64,000 nt of DNA from Pseudoxanthomonas sp. CF125 (lineage in GTDB: Bacteria; Pseudomonadota; Gammaproteobacteria; Xanthomonadales; Xanthomonadaceae): assembly GCF_900104085.1 (NCBI RefSeq), contig NZ_FNLD01000003.1, positions 307,001 to 371,000 of the forward strand, written 5' to 3'. A program made the position numbers and the translations under genes. Under the pieces are notes generated by a model. The model did not search any database. It was given only the letters and a program-made list of their open reading frames with translations, and was not told where the DNA came from. Positions 36,053-44,817 of this stretch are shown piece after piece; position 1 is the stretch's first letter, and the number at the start of each line of letters is the position of its first letter.

Positions 36053-37618
36053 ATGCCAAACGGAATTGGAAGGCTCGGCCTTTTGGCCGCGCTATTGTTC
36101 CTCGCCGACTCTGCGGACGCCGCGGCGCTCGCCTGCGGCGTCTACCAGGATCAGAAGAACGAAAACTCCCGGCTGGTGATAGAAAGCGGCGCGCAGGCGC
36201 TGGAACTGTCCGCCGGCAGCGCGCCGCGCCGCTTCGAATACCGCCGCGCCGGTGCCGAATTGCAAATGGCGGACCTGGAGGCGGGTCATGTCTCCAAGTA
36301 CAAGGTCGACGCCGGCAACCGGATTAGCGACGACCTCGATTTCCACGAGTACGTGCTGTCCGAATCCGCCGCCTGCAAGCCATTGCCGCAAGCGGCAGCC
36401 GCCGGCACCTGCCGCGCCGATCTGCCGCAGTGCCTGGACAACGCCTACAACGCCGACGAGACCACACTGCGCCGATGGTGCGAGGCGGAAGCGCTGCCTT
36501 TCGCCTGCGACAAACTGATCGATCTGTATCAGACGCAGGCCAAGGAGTCCGCCCCCCCCGAACCGGAGATCGAAAAACCGCCCGTCTGTCAGGAAGGCAC
36601 TCCGGCTTTTTCGGAGGAAGGATGCATAGCCGCAGCCAAGCAAATCCTCAGCGAGCAGATCGCCAAGAGCCTGGTGGGAGCGCTCGGCTCGATGTACGCC
36701 GATGCCGTGGCTTTGTCCCCCTCGCACCTGGATCAGAGCATCGCCATGTGCGACCGCACACGCTCGGCGAAAGTCTGCAACAACGCCGCCGGAAAACTAT
36801 GGACCGCCGGCCGCTACCTGCAGGCGCGCAGCGCATTGCAGACCGCATGCAGCGAAGCCGGCGACCCGGATGCCTGCAAGAAGGCTGAACCTCTGCAAAG
36901 CTTGACCGACGCAGATCAGCGCTTCGCCCCGGCCACGCAGCTGCCCTGCGGCGACTACGCGGCCGCCACCGGTTTGATGTCGGAACTGAAGTTCGGCGAT
37001 CGCGGCATGGTCGAAGGCGGTTTCGGCAGCCGCATGCGCGCGCGCCTGGAGAACGGGCTGGTGCGCATCCGCCACGACAAGGGCGGCGATTTCGTATTCC
37101 GCGTACTCGATGCGCAGCGCCTGCTGGGTATCGACAGCTGGAATGAGTTCGCCCTGTACGAACGCCAGGGCGGCGCCGACCGCTGCAGCGCGCCAGTGGC
37201 CTATGTCGAAAAACCATTGGAGCAGGACTGTCCGGCGATCATGGAGGAAGGCGGCGCCAAGGCTTGTTGCGACGCAGGCAAGCTGCAGGGCTGCAACGCC
37301 CTGGGCAACCAACGCGCGCTGCAGGGCGATTGGACCGGCGCCAAGGTCTATTACCAGCAGGTCTGCGCGCAGGGCGTGCGCGCCGGTTGCGAGAACCTGA
37401 CCCAGGTGTATGCCAATGCCGGCGACGAATCGGTGATCGATTCGCTGGACCGGTTGTGCGAGAAGGATTCGAAGCATGTCGCCTGCGACGTGCGCGAAAC
37501 CAGCAATTGGGAAATGCTGAAAGCGGTCAATGCCCTGCAGCAGCTGGGCGATTCGCTGGAGGCGGAGTTGCCCGCCGAAGACGATAGCGGCGGCGAGAGC
37601 AATCCCAACAAGGATTGA
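36053..37618 (+). CDS. Secreted cysteine-rich protein, function unknown
   Basis: A 521-residue exported protein. The ATG at 36053 has a good ribosome binding site (CGGAG) and gives the signal peptide MPNGIGRLGLLAALLFLADSADA; a TTG at 36035 would mask it. The mature protein has more than twenty cysteines in repeated CxxxA...C arrangements, such as ACSEAGDPDACKKAE, CCDAGKLQGCNALG and CAQGVRAGCENL. The last blocks resemble short Sel1/TPR-like helical pairs held by disulfides. I recognise no catalytic motif. It stands alone between two repeat blocks. A periplasmic or surface binding role is possible; confidence in any function is low. Confidence 0.7.
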   Translation: MPNGIGRLGLLAALLFLADSADAAALACGVYQDQKNENSRLVIESGAQALELSAGSAPRRFEYRRAGAELQMADLEAGHVSKYKVDAGNRISDDLDFHEYVLSESAACKPLPQAAAAGTCRADLPQCLDNAYNADETTLRRWCEAEALPFACDKLIDLYQTQAKESAPPEPEIEKPPVCQEGTPAFSEEGCIAAAKQILSEQIAKSLVGALGSMYADAVALSPSHLDQSIAMCDRTRSAKVCNNAAGKLWTAGRYLQARSALQTACSEAGDPDACKKAEPLQSLTDADQRFAPATQLPCGDYAAATGLMSELKFGDRGMVEGGFGSRMRARLENGLVRIRHDKGGDFVFRVLDAQRLLGIDSWNEFALYERQGGADRCSAPVAYVEKPLEQDCPAIMEEGGAKACCDAGKLQGCNALGNQRALQGDWTGAKVYYQQVCAQGVRAGCENLTQVYANAGDESVIDSLDRLCEKDSKHVACDVRETSNWEMLKAVNALQQLGDSLEAELPAEDDSGGESNPNKD

Positions 37619-37653
37619 TGCGAAGGCATACCCAATTCAAAGGCACCGACGCG

Positions 37654-37784
37654 CCTCCCCCCTTTGCAAAAGGGGGTCGCCCGGCTTCGCCGGGCGGGGG
37701 GGATTTGCTCTTGATCTTGTTTGGAAGCAGCCGAGCAAAGTCAAAAGCAAATCCCCCTCAATCCCCCTTTTTCAAAGGGGGAGG
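37654..37784. repeat. Inverted repeat CCTCCCCC/GGGGGAGG with internal hairpins
   Basis: CCTCCCCCCTTTGCAAAAGG on the left and its inverse CCCTTTTTCAAAGGGGGAGG on the right, with an internal CGCCCGGCTTCGCCGGGCG hairpin and two opposed copies of AAATCCCCC/GGGGGATTT. It fills most of the 235-base gap before hemF. It has no GTAG and is a different class from the REPs above. Confidence 0.8.
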
Positions 37785-37853
37785 TACTGCAATGCTCCCG
37801 CAGCATTGATTCCGATCAAGGCAGCTGTATCTACGCGCCGCTAGAATAGGTGC

Positions 37854-38765
37854 ATGAACAATATCGCCGACGTCCGCAACTACCTGACCGGCCTGCAGGA
37901 CCGCATCTGCGCCGCCATCGAAACCGCCGATGGCGGCGCGCGCTTCGCCGAAGACAACTGGACGCGTGCCGAAGGCGGTGGCGGACGCACCCGCATCCTG
38001 CGCGAGGGTTCGGTGTTCGAGCAGGCCGGCGTGGGTTTTTCGGACGTTTCGGGAACCAAGCTGCCGCCTTCGGCCAGCGCCGCGCGCCCCGAACTCGCCG
38101 GTGCGTCCTGGCGCGCGGTCGGCGTCTCGCTGGTGTTCCATCCCCGCAACCCCTACCTGCCCACCACCCACGCCAACGTGCGCCACTTCCGCGCCGAGCG
38201 CGGCGGCGAAACCGTAGCCTGGTGGTTCGGCGGCGGCTTCGACCTGACCCCGTTCTATCCTTTCGACGAAGACGTGCTGCACTGGCACCGTACCGCGCGC
38301 GGGTTGTGCGAACCCTTTGGCGGGGATGAGCGCTACCAAACGCACAAGCGCTGGTGCGACGACTATTTCTTCCTCAAGCACCGCAACGAAACGCGCGGCG
38401 TCGGCGGCTTGTTTTTCGACGACCTGGGCAGCGATTTCGAACGCGACTTCGCCTACCAGCGCGCGGTCGGCGATGGCTTCCTGGACGCCTACCTGCCCCT
38501 GGTCGAGCGCCGCAAGGACACGCCCTATGGCGAACGCGAGCGCGAATTCCAGCTGTACCGCCGTGGACGCTATGTGGAATTCAATCTGGTCTACGACCGC
38601 GGCACCCTGTTCGGCCTGCAGAGCGGCGGCCGCAGCGAAAGCATTCTGATGAGCCTGCCGCCACGCGTACGCTGGGAATACGGCTTCGCGCCGGAAGCGG
38701 GAAGCCCGGAATCGCGGCTGGCCGATTACCTGCGGCCACGCGACTGGCTGGCCGAGCTGGCCTGA
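37854..38765 (+). CDS. hemF: Oxygen-dependent coproporphyrinogen III oxidase
   Basis: A 303-residue HemF, which converts coproporphyrinogen III to protoporphyrinogen IX with O2 in heme synthesis. The conserved core is intact: [61 protein letters not shown] and GLFFDDLG, then [15 protein letters not shown] and [13 protein letters not shown]. Length matches the family. It stands alone, with a CCTCCCC repeat block upstream and a GTAG REP doublet four bases after the stop. The presence of HemF implies an aerobic lifestyle, consistent with the pigment cluster. Confidence 0.97.
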   Translation: MNNIADVRNYLTGLQDRICAAIETADGGARFAEDNWTRAEGGGGRTRILREGSVFEQAGVGFSDVSGTKLPPSASAARPELAGASWRAVGVSLVFHPRNPYLPTTHANVRHFRAERGGETVAWWFGGGFDLTPFYPFDEDVLHWHRTARGLCEPFGGDERYQTHKRWCDDYFFLKHRNETRGVGGLFFDDLGSDFERDFAYQRAVGDGFLDAYLPLVERRKDTPYGEREREFQLYRRGRYVEFNLVYDRGTLFGLQSGGRSESILMSLPPRVRWEYGFAPEAGSPESRLADYLRPRDWLAELA

Positions 38766-38769
38766 CCTT

Positions 38770-38878
38770 GTAGGAGCGGGCCCTGCCCGCGACCGCTCTT
38801 GAGAGGCGTTCCGGCAAGGCGCTACAGGCGGTGGCGATCACCGTGCCAAGAGCGGTCGCGGGCAGGGCCCGCTCCTAC
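38770..38878. repeat. GTAG-type REP doublet, core GGAGCGGGCCCTGCCCGCGACCGC
   Basis: Second doublet of the core seen at 932-1012, between the convergent hemF and DUF421 genes. The spacer is about 57 bases and the inner stem CGACCGCTCTTG/CAAGAGCGGTCG extends the pairing. Confidence 0.9.
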
Positions 38879-38886
38879 AGGATTGG

Positions 38887-39381
38887 CTACGCGGCAGAAT
38901 CCTGTTTAACGATGGTGATGTGGCCGTTGGTTTCCAGCACCGCCGACTGGATGTCGTCGATGGCGATGCATCCGGCCTCGCGCAGGGCGCGGTCGAAATC
39001 CGCGCGGCTGATCAACTCCTTGCGCAGCACGTCCTTGTAGACGGTGCCGTCGCGCGCCAGCAGCACCGGCGAGCCTTCGATCAGCGATTCCACTTTCGCG
39101 CTGCGTGCCGATATCAGGCCCACGGTCCAGTTGAGCGCGATCAGAGTCACCGCCAGCAGCAGCCCGCCGCCGACAGAGGTGTCCTGGCCCAGCAGCGCGT
39201 TCTGCACCGCATTGCCCAGCAGCACCACCAACAGCATGTCGAACGGAGTGAACTGGCCCATGGTGCGTTTGCCGGAAGCGCGGATCATCACCAGCAGTAC
39301 GAAGTACACGACGCACGCGCGCAACACGAAGGCCCACCACGGCATGGCCAGTTCGAACATCTCTGCAAACACTTGCGGCAT
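38887..39381 (-). CDS. DUF421 (YetF-like) membrane protein
   Basis: A 164-residue protein with three N-terminal membrane helices (WAFVLRACVVYFVLLVMIRA, FDMLLVVLLGNAVQNALL, LLLAVTLIALNWTVGL) and a C-terminal cytoplasmic DUF421 domain. The domain shows SLIEGSPVLLARDGTVYKDVLRKELISRADFDRALRE. The motif RASGKRTMGQFTPFDMLL is diagnostic of the family. Function is unknown; some relatives are linked to spore or envelope physiology. The ATG at 39381 starts MPQVFAEMF; an upstream frame is not conserved. It lies downstream of the candidate sRNA terminator, so read-through is probably blocked. Confidence 0.85.
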   Translation of the reverse strand: MPQVFAEMFELAMPWWAFVLRACVVYFVLLVMIRASGKRTMGQFTPFDMLLVVLLGNAVQNALLGQDTSVGGGLLLAVTLIALNWTVGLISARSAKVESLIEGSPVLLARDGTVYKDVLRKELISRADFDRALREAGCIAIDDIQSAVLETNGHITIVKQDSAA

Positions 39382-39455
39382 GGTCCGATTCCGGTACGGG
39401 GATACGCGCACAGTAACGCAGAGCACCGACCGTTCCGCGGAATGCCATCGCGCAA

Positions 39456-39582
39456 AATAAAAAGCCCCACCGACCAGGGGGGGGTCAGCGGGGCCAGGGA
39501 ACTAGGCCTGGGGAGGGGCCTTCGTTCCGGAGATCACTCCAGGGGATGGGAGAGATCCAGTGACAGACCTTGCATCTGTCAC
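39456..39582 (-). ncRNA. Candidate sX13-like small RNA downstream of polA
   Basis: The gap between polA and the DUF421 gene contains, on the minus strand, an about 125-base transcript model. It starts with a perfect 8-bp hairpin GTGACAGA-TGCAAGG-TCTGTCAC, followed by a C-rich stretch CTCTCCCATCCCC, a hairpin AGGCC-CCTCCCCA-GGCCT with a C-rich loop, and a terminator hairpin GCCCCGCTGACC-CCCCCCT-GGTCGGTGGGGC followed by TTTTTAT. The -10-like TATAGC/CATATA at 39585-39592 fits a start near 39582. In Xanthomonas the sRNA sX13 lies downstream of polA and acts through C-rich loops. Position and architecture agree; sequence identity could not be tested. The rest of the gap (39583-39760) holds nothing recognisable. 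Confidence 0.6.
39457..39494 (-). terminator. Intrinsic terminator at the end of the candidate sRNA
   Basis: Read leftward: GCCCCGCTGACC, a seven-base C-rich loop, GGTCGGTGGGGC, then CTTTTTATTTT. It would also end polA transcripts. Confidence 0.8.
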
Positions 39583-39760
39583 GGGCTATATGACCAGACC
39601 GCGCATGGATAGTTCGTGAAGATTCCGGTTAAAAAACCGTAAGGTTTAAGACATATTCAGTTTATTGAACTAGCCAGTATTGAATTAGAAACGCGAGCGC
39701 CCGCACAGATACCGGCCGTAACTACCCGCTTTGTCACGGATTTGGGCCTGAATATCCGGG

Positions 39761-42520
39761 TCAATGCGCCTCATCCCAGTTATCGCCCACTCCGCTGTCG
39801 ACCACCAGGGGAACCGAGAGCTTTGCGGCACCCGACATTCGCGCGGTGACCTCGTTGAGCAGCGTTTCGACAAAATCCTGTTCAGTTTCGAACACCAGTT
39901 CGTCGTGCACCTGCAGGATCATCAGCGCGCGCGCGGCGTGATCGACCAGCCAGGCATCCACCGCGACCATCGCGCGCTTGATGATGTCGGCAGCGGTGCC
40001 CTGCATGGGCGCATTGATCGCGGCACGTTCGGCGCCCGCGCGCTGGCCCTGGGTGCCCTTGTTGATGTAATCCAGGTACAGGCGGCGGCCGAATACGGTT
40101 TCCACATAGCCCTGCTCGCGCGCCTGCTGGCGCGTGCGCTCCATGTAATCGCGCACGCCCGGATAGCGGCTGAAGTACAAGGCGATGTAGTCCTGCGCTT
40201 CGCCGCGGCCGATGCCCAGCTGACGCGCCAGCCCGAAGGCGCTCATGCCGTACATCAGGCCGAAATTGATGGCCTTGGCGGCGCGGCGCTCGTTGCCGGT
40301 GACTTCTTCGAGCTTGCGGCCGAACACTTCCGCCGCGGTGGCCTTGTGCACATCGACGCCGGATTCGAACGCGCGCACCAGGCCGGGGTCTTCGGACAGG
40401 TGCGCCATGATCCGCAGCTCGATCTGCGAATAGTCGCAGGCCACCAGCTTGCGCCCGGGCGGCGCCACGAAGGCGCGGCGGATGCGGCGGCCGTCGTCGG
40501 TGCGGATCGGGATGTTCTGCAGGTTGGGATCGGACGAAGACAGGCGGCCAGTGGCGGCACCGGCCTGGTGGTAGCTGGTGTGCACGCGGCCGGTTTGCGG
40601 GTTGACCATTTCCGGCAGCTTGTCGGTGTAGGTGCTGCGCAGCTTCGCCAGCCCGCGGTATTCCAGGATCACGCGCGGCAGTTCGTGCTGGTCGGCAATG
40701 GCCTCCAGTGCTTCTTCGTTGGTGGAAGGCTGCCCGGTCGGGGTCTTCAGCACCGCGGGCAGTTTCAGTTCTTCGAACAGCAAGGCCTGCAGTTGCTTGG
40801 GCGAATCCAGGTTGAAGGTACGCCCGGCCAGCTCGGTCGCCTTCTGCTGGGCGGCGAGCATGCGCTTGGACAGGTCGGCGGACTGGCGGCGCAGTTCGTC
40901 GGCGTCGATCATCACGCCGTTGGCTTCGATGCGCTCCAGCACCGGCACCAGCGGCATTTCTATTTCGCGATACACGCTTTCCAGCCCCGGCTCGGCGGCC
41001 AGCCTGGACGACAGTGTGCGGTGCAGGCGCAGGGTGATGTCGGCGTCCTCGGCCGCGTAGCGCGTGGCGTCGTCCAGTGCGACCTGCGAGAACAGGATCT
41101 GCTTGGCGCCCTTGCCGGCCACCTGTTCGTACTTGATGGTGTCGTAGCCCAGGTAGCGCTTGGCCAGGCTGTCCATGTCGTGGCGGCTGCTGCCCGAGTT
41201 CAACACGAAGCTTTCCAGCATGGTGTCATCGGCGTAGCCGGCCACTACCACGCCATGGCGGCGCAGGACGTGCAGATCGTATTTTCCGTGCTGTCCGAGC
41301 TTCTTCTTGTTCGCGTCGGCGAACAGGGGCGAAAGCGCGGCCAGCGTCGCGGCGCGGTCGAGCTGTGCGGGCGCGCCGGGATACTCGTGCGCCAGCGGAA
41401 GGTAGACGGCCTTGCCGGGTTCGACCGCAAAACTCAATCCCACCAGGTTGGCCTGCATGGGATCCAGGCTGTCGGTTTCGCTGTCGAAGGCGAACTCGTC
41501 GGCTTTGCGCAGCGTGCCTATCAGCGCATCGAGCTGTTCGGCGCTGAGCACGGTTTCGTATTCGCCCTGCACCGACAGCGCGGGATCGATAGCCGAGGTC
41601 TCCATTGCGGCAGCGGCCACGAAACCAGTACCGCGCGCGCGGCCCGGCTCCTTTTCCGCGACCGCGCCGGCGGCTTCGCCGCCCAACTCCTTCAGCGCCT
41701 GGTTGAATCCGTAACGCTGGTACAGCTGCCGCAGCGAATCCACATCGCGTTCGCGCATGCCCAGGCTTTGCGCATCGCCGTCCAGCGCGACGTCGGTCTT
41801 GATGGTGACCAGCTGGCGATTCAGCGGCAGGCGTTCCAGCGCAGCGCGCAGGTTGTCGCCGATCTTGCCCTTGATGTCGCCGGCGTGCGCCATCACCCCG
41901 TCCAGCGTGCCGTACTCGGCCAGCCATTTGGCCGCCGTCTTGGGGCCGCACTTCTCCACGCCGGGCACGTTGTCCACGGCGTCGCCCATCAGCGCGAGCA
42001 GGTCGACGATCTGCGCGGGCTTCACTCCGAACTTCTCGAACACGTTTTCGTCCGAATCCATGCGGCTGCCGCTCATGGTGTTGACCAGCGCCAGCCCGGG
42101 CCGCACCAGCTGCGCGAAATCCTTGTCGCCGGTGGAAATGGTCACATCAATCCCGTCGGCATTGGCCTGCAGGGCCAACGTGCCGATCACATCGTCGGCT
42201 TCCACGCCGTCGATGCGCAGGATGGGCATGCCCAGCGCCTGCACGATCTCGCACATCGGCAGCACCTGCGCGCGCAGGTCGTCCGGCATGGCGGCGCGGT
42301 TGGCCTTGTACAGCGGATACAGTTCGTCGCGGAAGGTCTTGCCGGGCGCGTCGACCACGAAGGCGACGTACTCGGGATTCTCCTTCAAGGTCGCGCGCAG
42401 CATGTTGACCACGCCGAACAGCGCGCCGGTGGGCTCGCCCGCGGCATTGGTCAGCGGAGGAAGCGCATGGAAGGCGCGGTAGAGGTAACTGGAACCGTCG
42501 ATCAGTACGAGTCTGGGCAT
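39761..42520 (-). CDS. polA: DNA polymerase I
   Basis: A 919-residue Pol I with three domains. The 5'-3' exonuclease occupies residues 1 to about 290 (MPRLVLIDGSSYLYRAFHAL; GVEADDVIGTLA; TGDKDFAQLV). The 3'-5' exonuclease-like domain lies at about 320-510; FDSETDSLDPMQANLVGLSF keeps the DxE acids, so proofreading is probably active. The polymerase domain follows from about 540 (SSSDPNLQNIPIRT, the CDYSQIELR motif A, RAAKAINFGLMYGMSAFG motif B and QVHDELVFE motif C). It replaces RNA primers and fills repair gaps. The downstream gap carries the candidate sRNA; upstream is a divergent DUF2782 lipoprotein gene, an arrangement also common in xanthomonads. Confidence 0.98.
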   Translation of the reverse strand: MPRLVLIDGSSYLYRAFHALPPLTNAAGEPTGALFGVVNMLRATLKENPEYVAFVVDAPGKTFRDELYPLYKANRAAMPDDLRAQVLPMCEIVQALGMPILRIDGVEADDVIGTLALQANADGIDVTISTGDKDFAQLVRPGLALVNTMSGSRMDSDENVFEKFGVKPAQIVDLLALMGDAVDNVPGVEKCGPKTAAKWLAEYGTLDGVMAHAGDIKGKIGDNLRAALERLPLNRQLVTIKTDVALDGDAQSLGMRERDVDSLRQLYQRYGFNQALKELGGEAAGAVAEKEPGRARGTGFVAAAAMETSAIDPALSVQGEYETVLSAEQLDALIGTLRKADEFAFDSETDSLDPMQANLVGLSFAVEPGKAVYLPLAHEYPGAPAQLDRAATLAALSPLFADANKKKLGQHGKYDLHVLRRHGVVVAGYADDTMLESFVLNSGSSRHDMDSLAKRYLGYDTIKYEQVAGKGAKQILFSQVALDDATRYAAEDADITLRLHRTLSSRLAAEPGLESVYREIEMPLVPVLERIEANGVMIDADELRRQSADLSKRMLAAQQKATELAGRTFNLDSPKQLQALLFEELKLPAVLKTPTGQPSTNEEALEAIADQHELPRVILEYRGLAKLRSTYTDKLPEMVNPQTGRVHTSYHQAGAATGRLSSSDPNLQNIPIRTDDGRRIRRAFVAPPGRKLVACDYSQIELRIMAHLSEDPGLVRAFESGVDVHKATAAEVFGRKLEEVTGNERRAAKAINFGLMYGMSAFGLARQLGIGRGEAQDYIALYFSRYPGVRDYMERTRQQAREQGYVETVFGRRLYLDYINKGTQGQRAGAERAAINAPMQGTAADIIKRAMVAVDAWLVDHAARALMILQVHDELVFETEQDFVETLLNEVTARMSGAAKLSVPLVVDSGVGDNWDEAH

Positions 42521-42626
42521 GCGCCAATTCTAACCCCGGGGCTTGCGCGGCCGTGCTTCTACCGTTCTCACGCACGCTTAGCGTTGCCGGCGCATAATCG
42601 CAGCCCCGGCATCGTAGAGACCCCCC

Positions 42627-42938
42627 ATGAGAATCACCATGAAAGCCCTGTTGAGCGCGCCTCTGCTGGCGCTTGCCGGCTGCGCTTCCCTGGGGTCGGC
42701 GCAAAACAATCCTGGCGTGGACCTGGCCGATGCCCAGGTGGCCGTGCGCACCGAGCCCAACGGCGATGTCATCGAGGAATACCGCGTGGCCAACCAGCTG
42801 CGCATGGTCAAAGTCACGCCTTCGCGAGGCGCGGCCTACTACCTGATGGACGAAAACGGCGACGGCCGCCTGGACCACAGCAAGGGTGCTGGCGAGAAAG
42901 ACATCTCGCCGGTGTATTGGAAGCTCTACGGTTGGTGA
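42627..42938 (+). CDS. DUF2782 small lipoprotein
   Basis: A 103-residue lipoprotein. The signal MRITMKALLSAPLLALAGC ends in the lipobox LAGC, with lipidation expected at the cysteine of residue 19. The mature part, with VRTEPNGDVIEEYRVANQLRM and the C-terminal SPVYWKLYGW, matches DUF2782, whose members are short envelope proteins found beside polA in xanthomonads and pseudomonads. ATG at 42639 is an alternative start that shortens the basic region. No function is known. It is followed by a REP pair at 42952. Confidence 0.8.
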   Translation: MRITMKALLSAPLLALAGCASLGSAQNNPGVDLADAQVAVRTEPNGDVIEEYRVANQLRMVKVTPSRGAAYYLMDENGDGRLDHSKGAGEKDISPVYWKLYGW

Positions 42939-42951
42939 GTGATTCCGGCAT

Positions 42952-43003
42952 GCGGTCGGGGACGTAGCCCCGACCTACGTAGGTCGGGGCTACGTCCCCG
43001 ACG
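42952..43003. repeat. Back-to-back REP hairpins, GGTCGGGG core
   Basis: Two complete hairpins of the GGTCGGGG core abut at CCTACGTAGG: GGTCGGGGACGTAGCCCCGACC followed by its near-identical neighbour. Both GTAG heads meet in the centre (CTAC-GTAG), unlike the spaced doublets elsewhere. Confidence 0.88.
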
Positions 43004-43033
43004 CTCTGCAATTACCCCGCGCGTGACCGCTTC

Positions 43034-44581
43034 TCAGGGATCGCGCGTGACTTCGTACTGTTCGATGTCCTGCTGCTGCAACCGCGCCGCCTGCGGCGAA
43101 AGCGCGACCAGCGCCGAAGGCGGCGGCGCATTTTCGTTCCAGGTGCAGGGGTTGAAGGTCTGTCCGCCGGTTGCGGTGGGCAAGGCGCGCGCCACCGTCG
43201 CCGACAGCTGCAGTGAGTAGTCCGCAGCGGTGACGGTCACGCCGGACGGCAGATTCGTCAGACAGGTCTGCCCCGAGGCCTGACGACGGCCGAAAGCGAT
43301 GGTGCCGCGCAGATTGCGGAACCAGTCGGCGCGGAACGGCTCCTGCGCGCATGCGCCGGTGGGCAGCATTCCCGCCAGCGAAGGCGCCTGCGCGGTGCTG
43401 TGGCAGCTCATGCAGGCCGAAGCGGGATTGTCCACCGGTCCGTTGAGGCGGCCGCCCACACCCAGGTGCGCCAATGCATAAGCCGGCGCCGCGGTATTGA
43501 TCCAGGATTCGGTGATCGGCGCACCGTCGGGGTCGTTGCCCCACATCAGTCCGACCGGTGCCATCTTCTTCCACGGCGACGCGCCGGACTGCGAGGCATC
43601 GTAGGCATAAGTGGCGAAGTACCAGCCGGTGTCGCTGGCCCGTCGATCCTTGACCGCGATGTCGATCTGCATCAACCGCACCGGCACTGGAGCTGCGCCC
43701 GGATTGGGCAGAATGTCGACCTTGAGCGATCCAGCCAGCAGATCCTGGGGGAAAGCGCCCGGCGCGGCGGCGCTGTACAACAGCTTGAACACGAAACTGC
43801 CTTCGCTGAACTTCATTCCGCTGAGCTTGGGTTGATCGACACCCGGCGTGGTGGTCTTCCACAAACGCTGGAACACACGCCCGCCGCGCGCATCGTAATA
43901 GGCGACCGCGTAATTCTGGAAGGCGGCGGTATTGCCGCCGAGTTCGCCGACCCGCACGGTGCGTTCCAGGGTCATGCCATGGGCCGCTTCGCGCGTGCCG
44001 GGCGAATTGGTGGGCCCGTAGAACATGCGCGGTGCGGGGTACCACTTCTGGTTGCGCTGCGCCGCCGTCACCGTGCCGCCTGCGGCATCGCGATAATCGG
44101 CGTCGGCAGTCAGTTGCGGAGTCAGGCCACGCACGACTGCACTGCTGAACGCGTAATTGCGCAGCGCCAGCGCATAAGCCAGCCGTTCATCGGGATCGCG
44201 GGGATCGAAGGCGAGCCACGGGCGCGAACCGCTCGGCACGCCGGTAGAAGCCTGTTCCAGCAGATTCGGCTGGAACCAGGGCCCCGCATAGGCGCCGGGC
44301 AGCGTCGTCTTCGGCACGATGAAATCGGCGAACTTGCCGCGGCATTGCGCAACAAAGGTTCCGCTGGCCAAGGGTCTTCCGGTGCCGGTGACCGAAAGGC
44401 AGCGGGTGCCCGGCGCGCAACCGGTGGCCGCAGGCAGAAGCGCCGCGGACATCGAAGTTGCGTCGGCATCGCCGGCCAAAGCGGCCGGCTCTTGCGAACG
44501 CACGCGTGCGTCCTGCGTGCAGGTGACCAGCGCCAAAGGCGCCAGCAATGAAAACGAAAGTCGAGCGATGCGGATATCCAC
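43034..44581 (-). CDS. Exported single-heme cytochrome c-like protein, function unknown
   Basis: A 515-residue exported protein. A GTG start at 44581 is supported by GGAGAT nine bases upstream and gives VDIRIARLSFSLLAPLALVTC. The final LVTC may be a lipobox, although threonine before the cysteine is unusual. One c-type heme site is present, CMSCH at about residue 380, inside NPASACMSCHSTAQAPS. The rest, including WLAFDPRDPDERLAYALALRNYAFSS and SWINTAAPAYALAHLG, is not a family I can name. The heme site within a large domain suggests a periplasmic redox or peroxidase-like role. It diverges from the protease island across a 236-base gap, in which I see no other gene. Confidence 0.75.
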   Translation of the reverse strand: MDIRIARLSFSLLAPLALVTCTQDARVRSQEPAALAGDADATSMSAALLPAATGCAPGTRCLSVTGTGRPLASGTFVAQCRGKFADFIVPKTTLPGAYAGPWFQPNLLEQASTGVPSGSRPWLAFDPRDPDERLAYALALRNYAFSSAVVRGLTPQLTADADYRDAAGGTVTAAQRNQKWYPAPRMFYGPTNSPGTREAAHGMTLERTVRVGELGGNTAAFQNYAVAYYDARGGRVFQRLWKTTTPGVDQPKLSGMKFSEGSFVFKLLYSAAAPGAFPQDLLAGSLKVDILPNPGAAPVPVRLMQIDIAVKDRRASDTGWYFATYAYDASQSGASPWKKMAPVGLMWGNDPDGAPITESWINTAAPAYALAHLGVGGRLNGPVDNPASACMSCHSTAQAPSLAGMLPTGACAQEPFRADWFRNLRGTIAFGRRQASGQTCLTNLPSGVTVTAADYSLQLSATVARALPTATGGQTFNPCTWNENAPPPSALVALSPQAARLQQQDIEQYEVTRDP

Positions 44582-44817
44582 GGGCAATCTCCATTCCTGT
44601 CGCTGCGCTTGCGCGCGCATAGCCGTTGCTTCGGCGTCATCGCGACGCGCCCACCCCACGCCGTTAGTTCTTCCCAACGCAGCATCGCAACAGGGCCGGA
44701 CACCTTGCGATGCGATGGCCCGAAGTCGCGTGCAACCGCGTTGGTACTGTTACGCAGCGTATTGCGCAACGTAAAAAATTCACATCGCACGATCTTTCCC
44801 CCGGGAGATCCCACGCA

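Noticed and set aside
39764-42967. Very long plus-strand open frame antisense to polA
   Set aside because: It is rich in His, Gln and Arg as expected for the complement of a GC-rich gene, has no known motifs, and polA on the other strand is fully conserved.
932-43003. Repeated GTAG hairpins considered as a CRISPR or integron array
   Set aside because: Copies are dispersed, few per core, arranged as inverted pairs and not evenly spaced; there are no cas genes or integrase.
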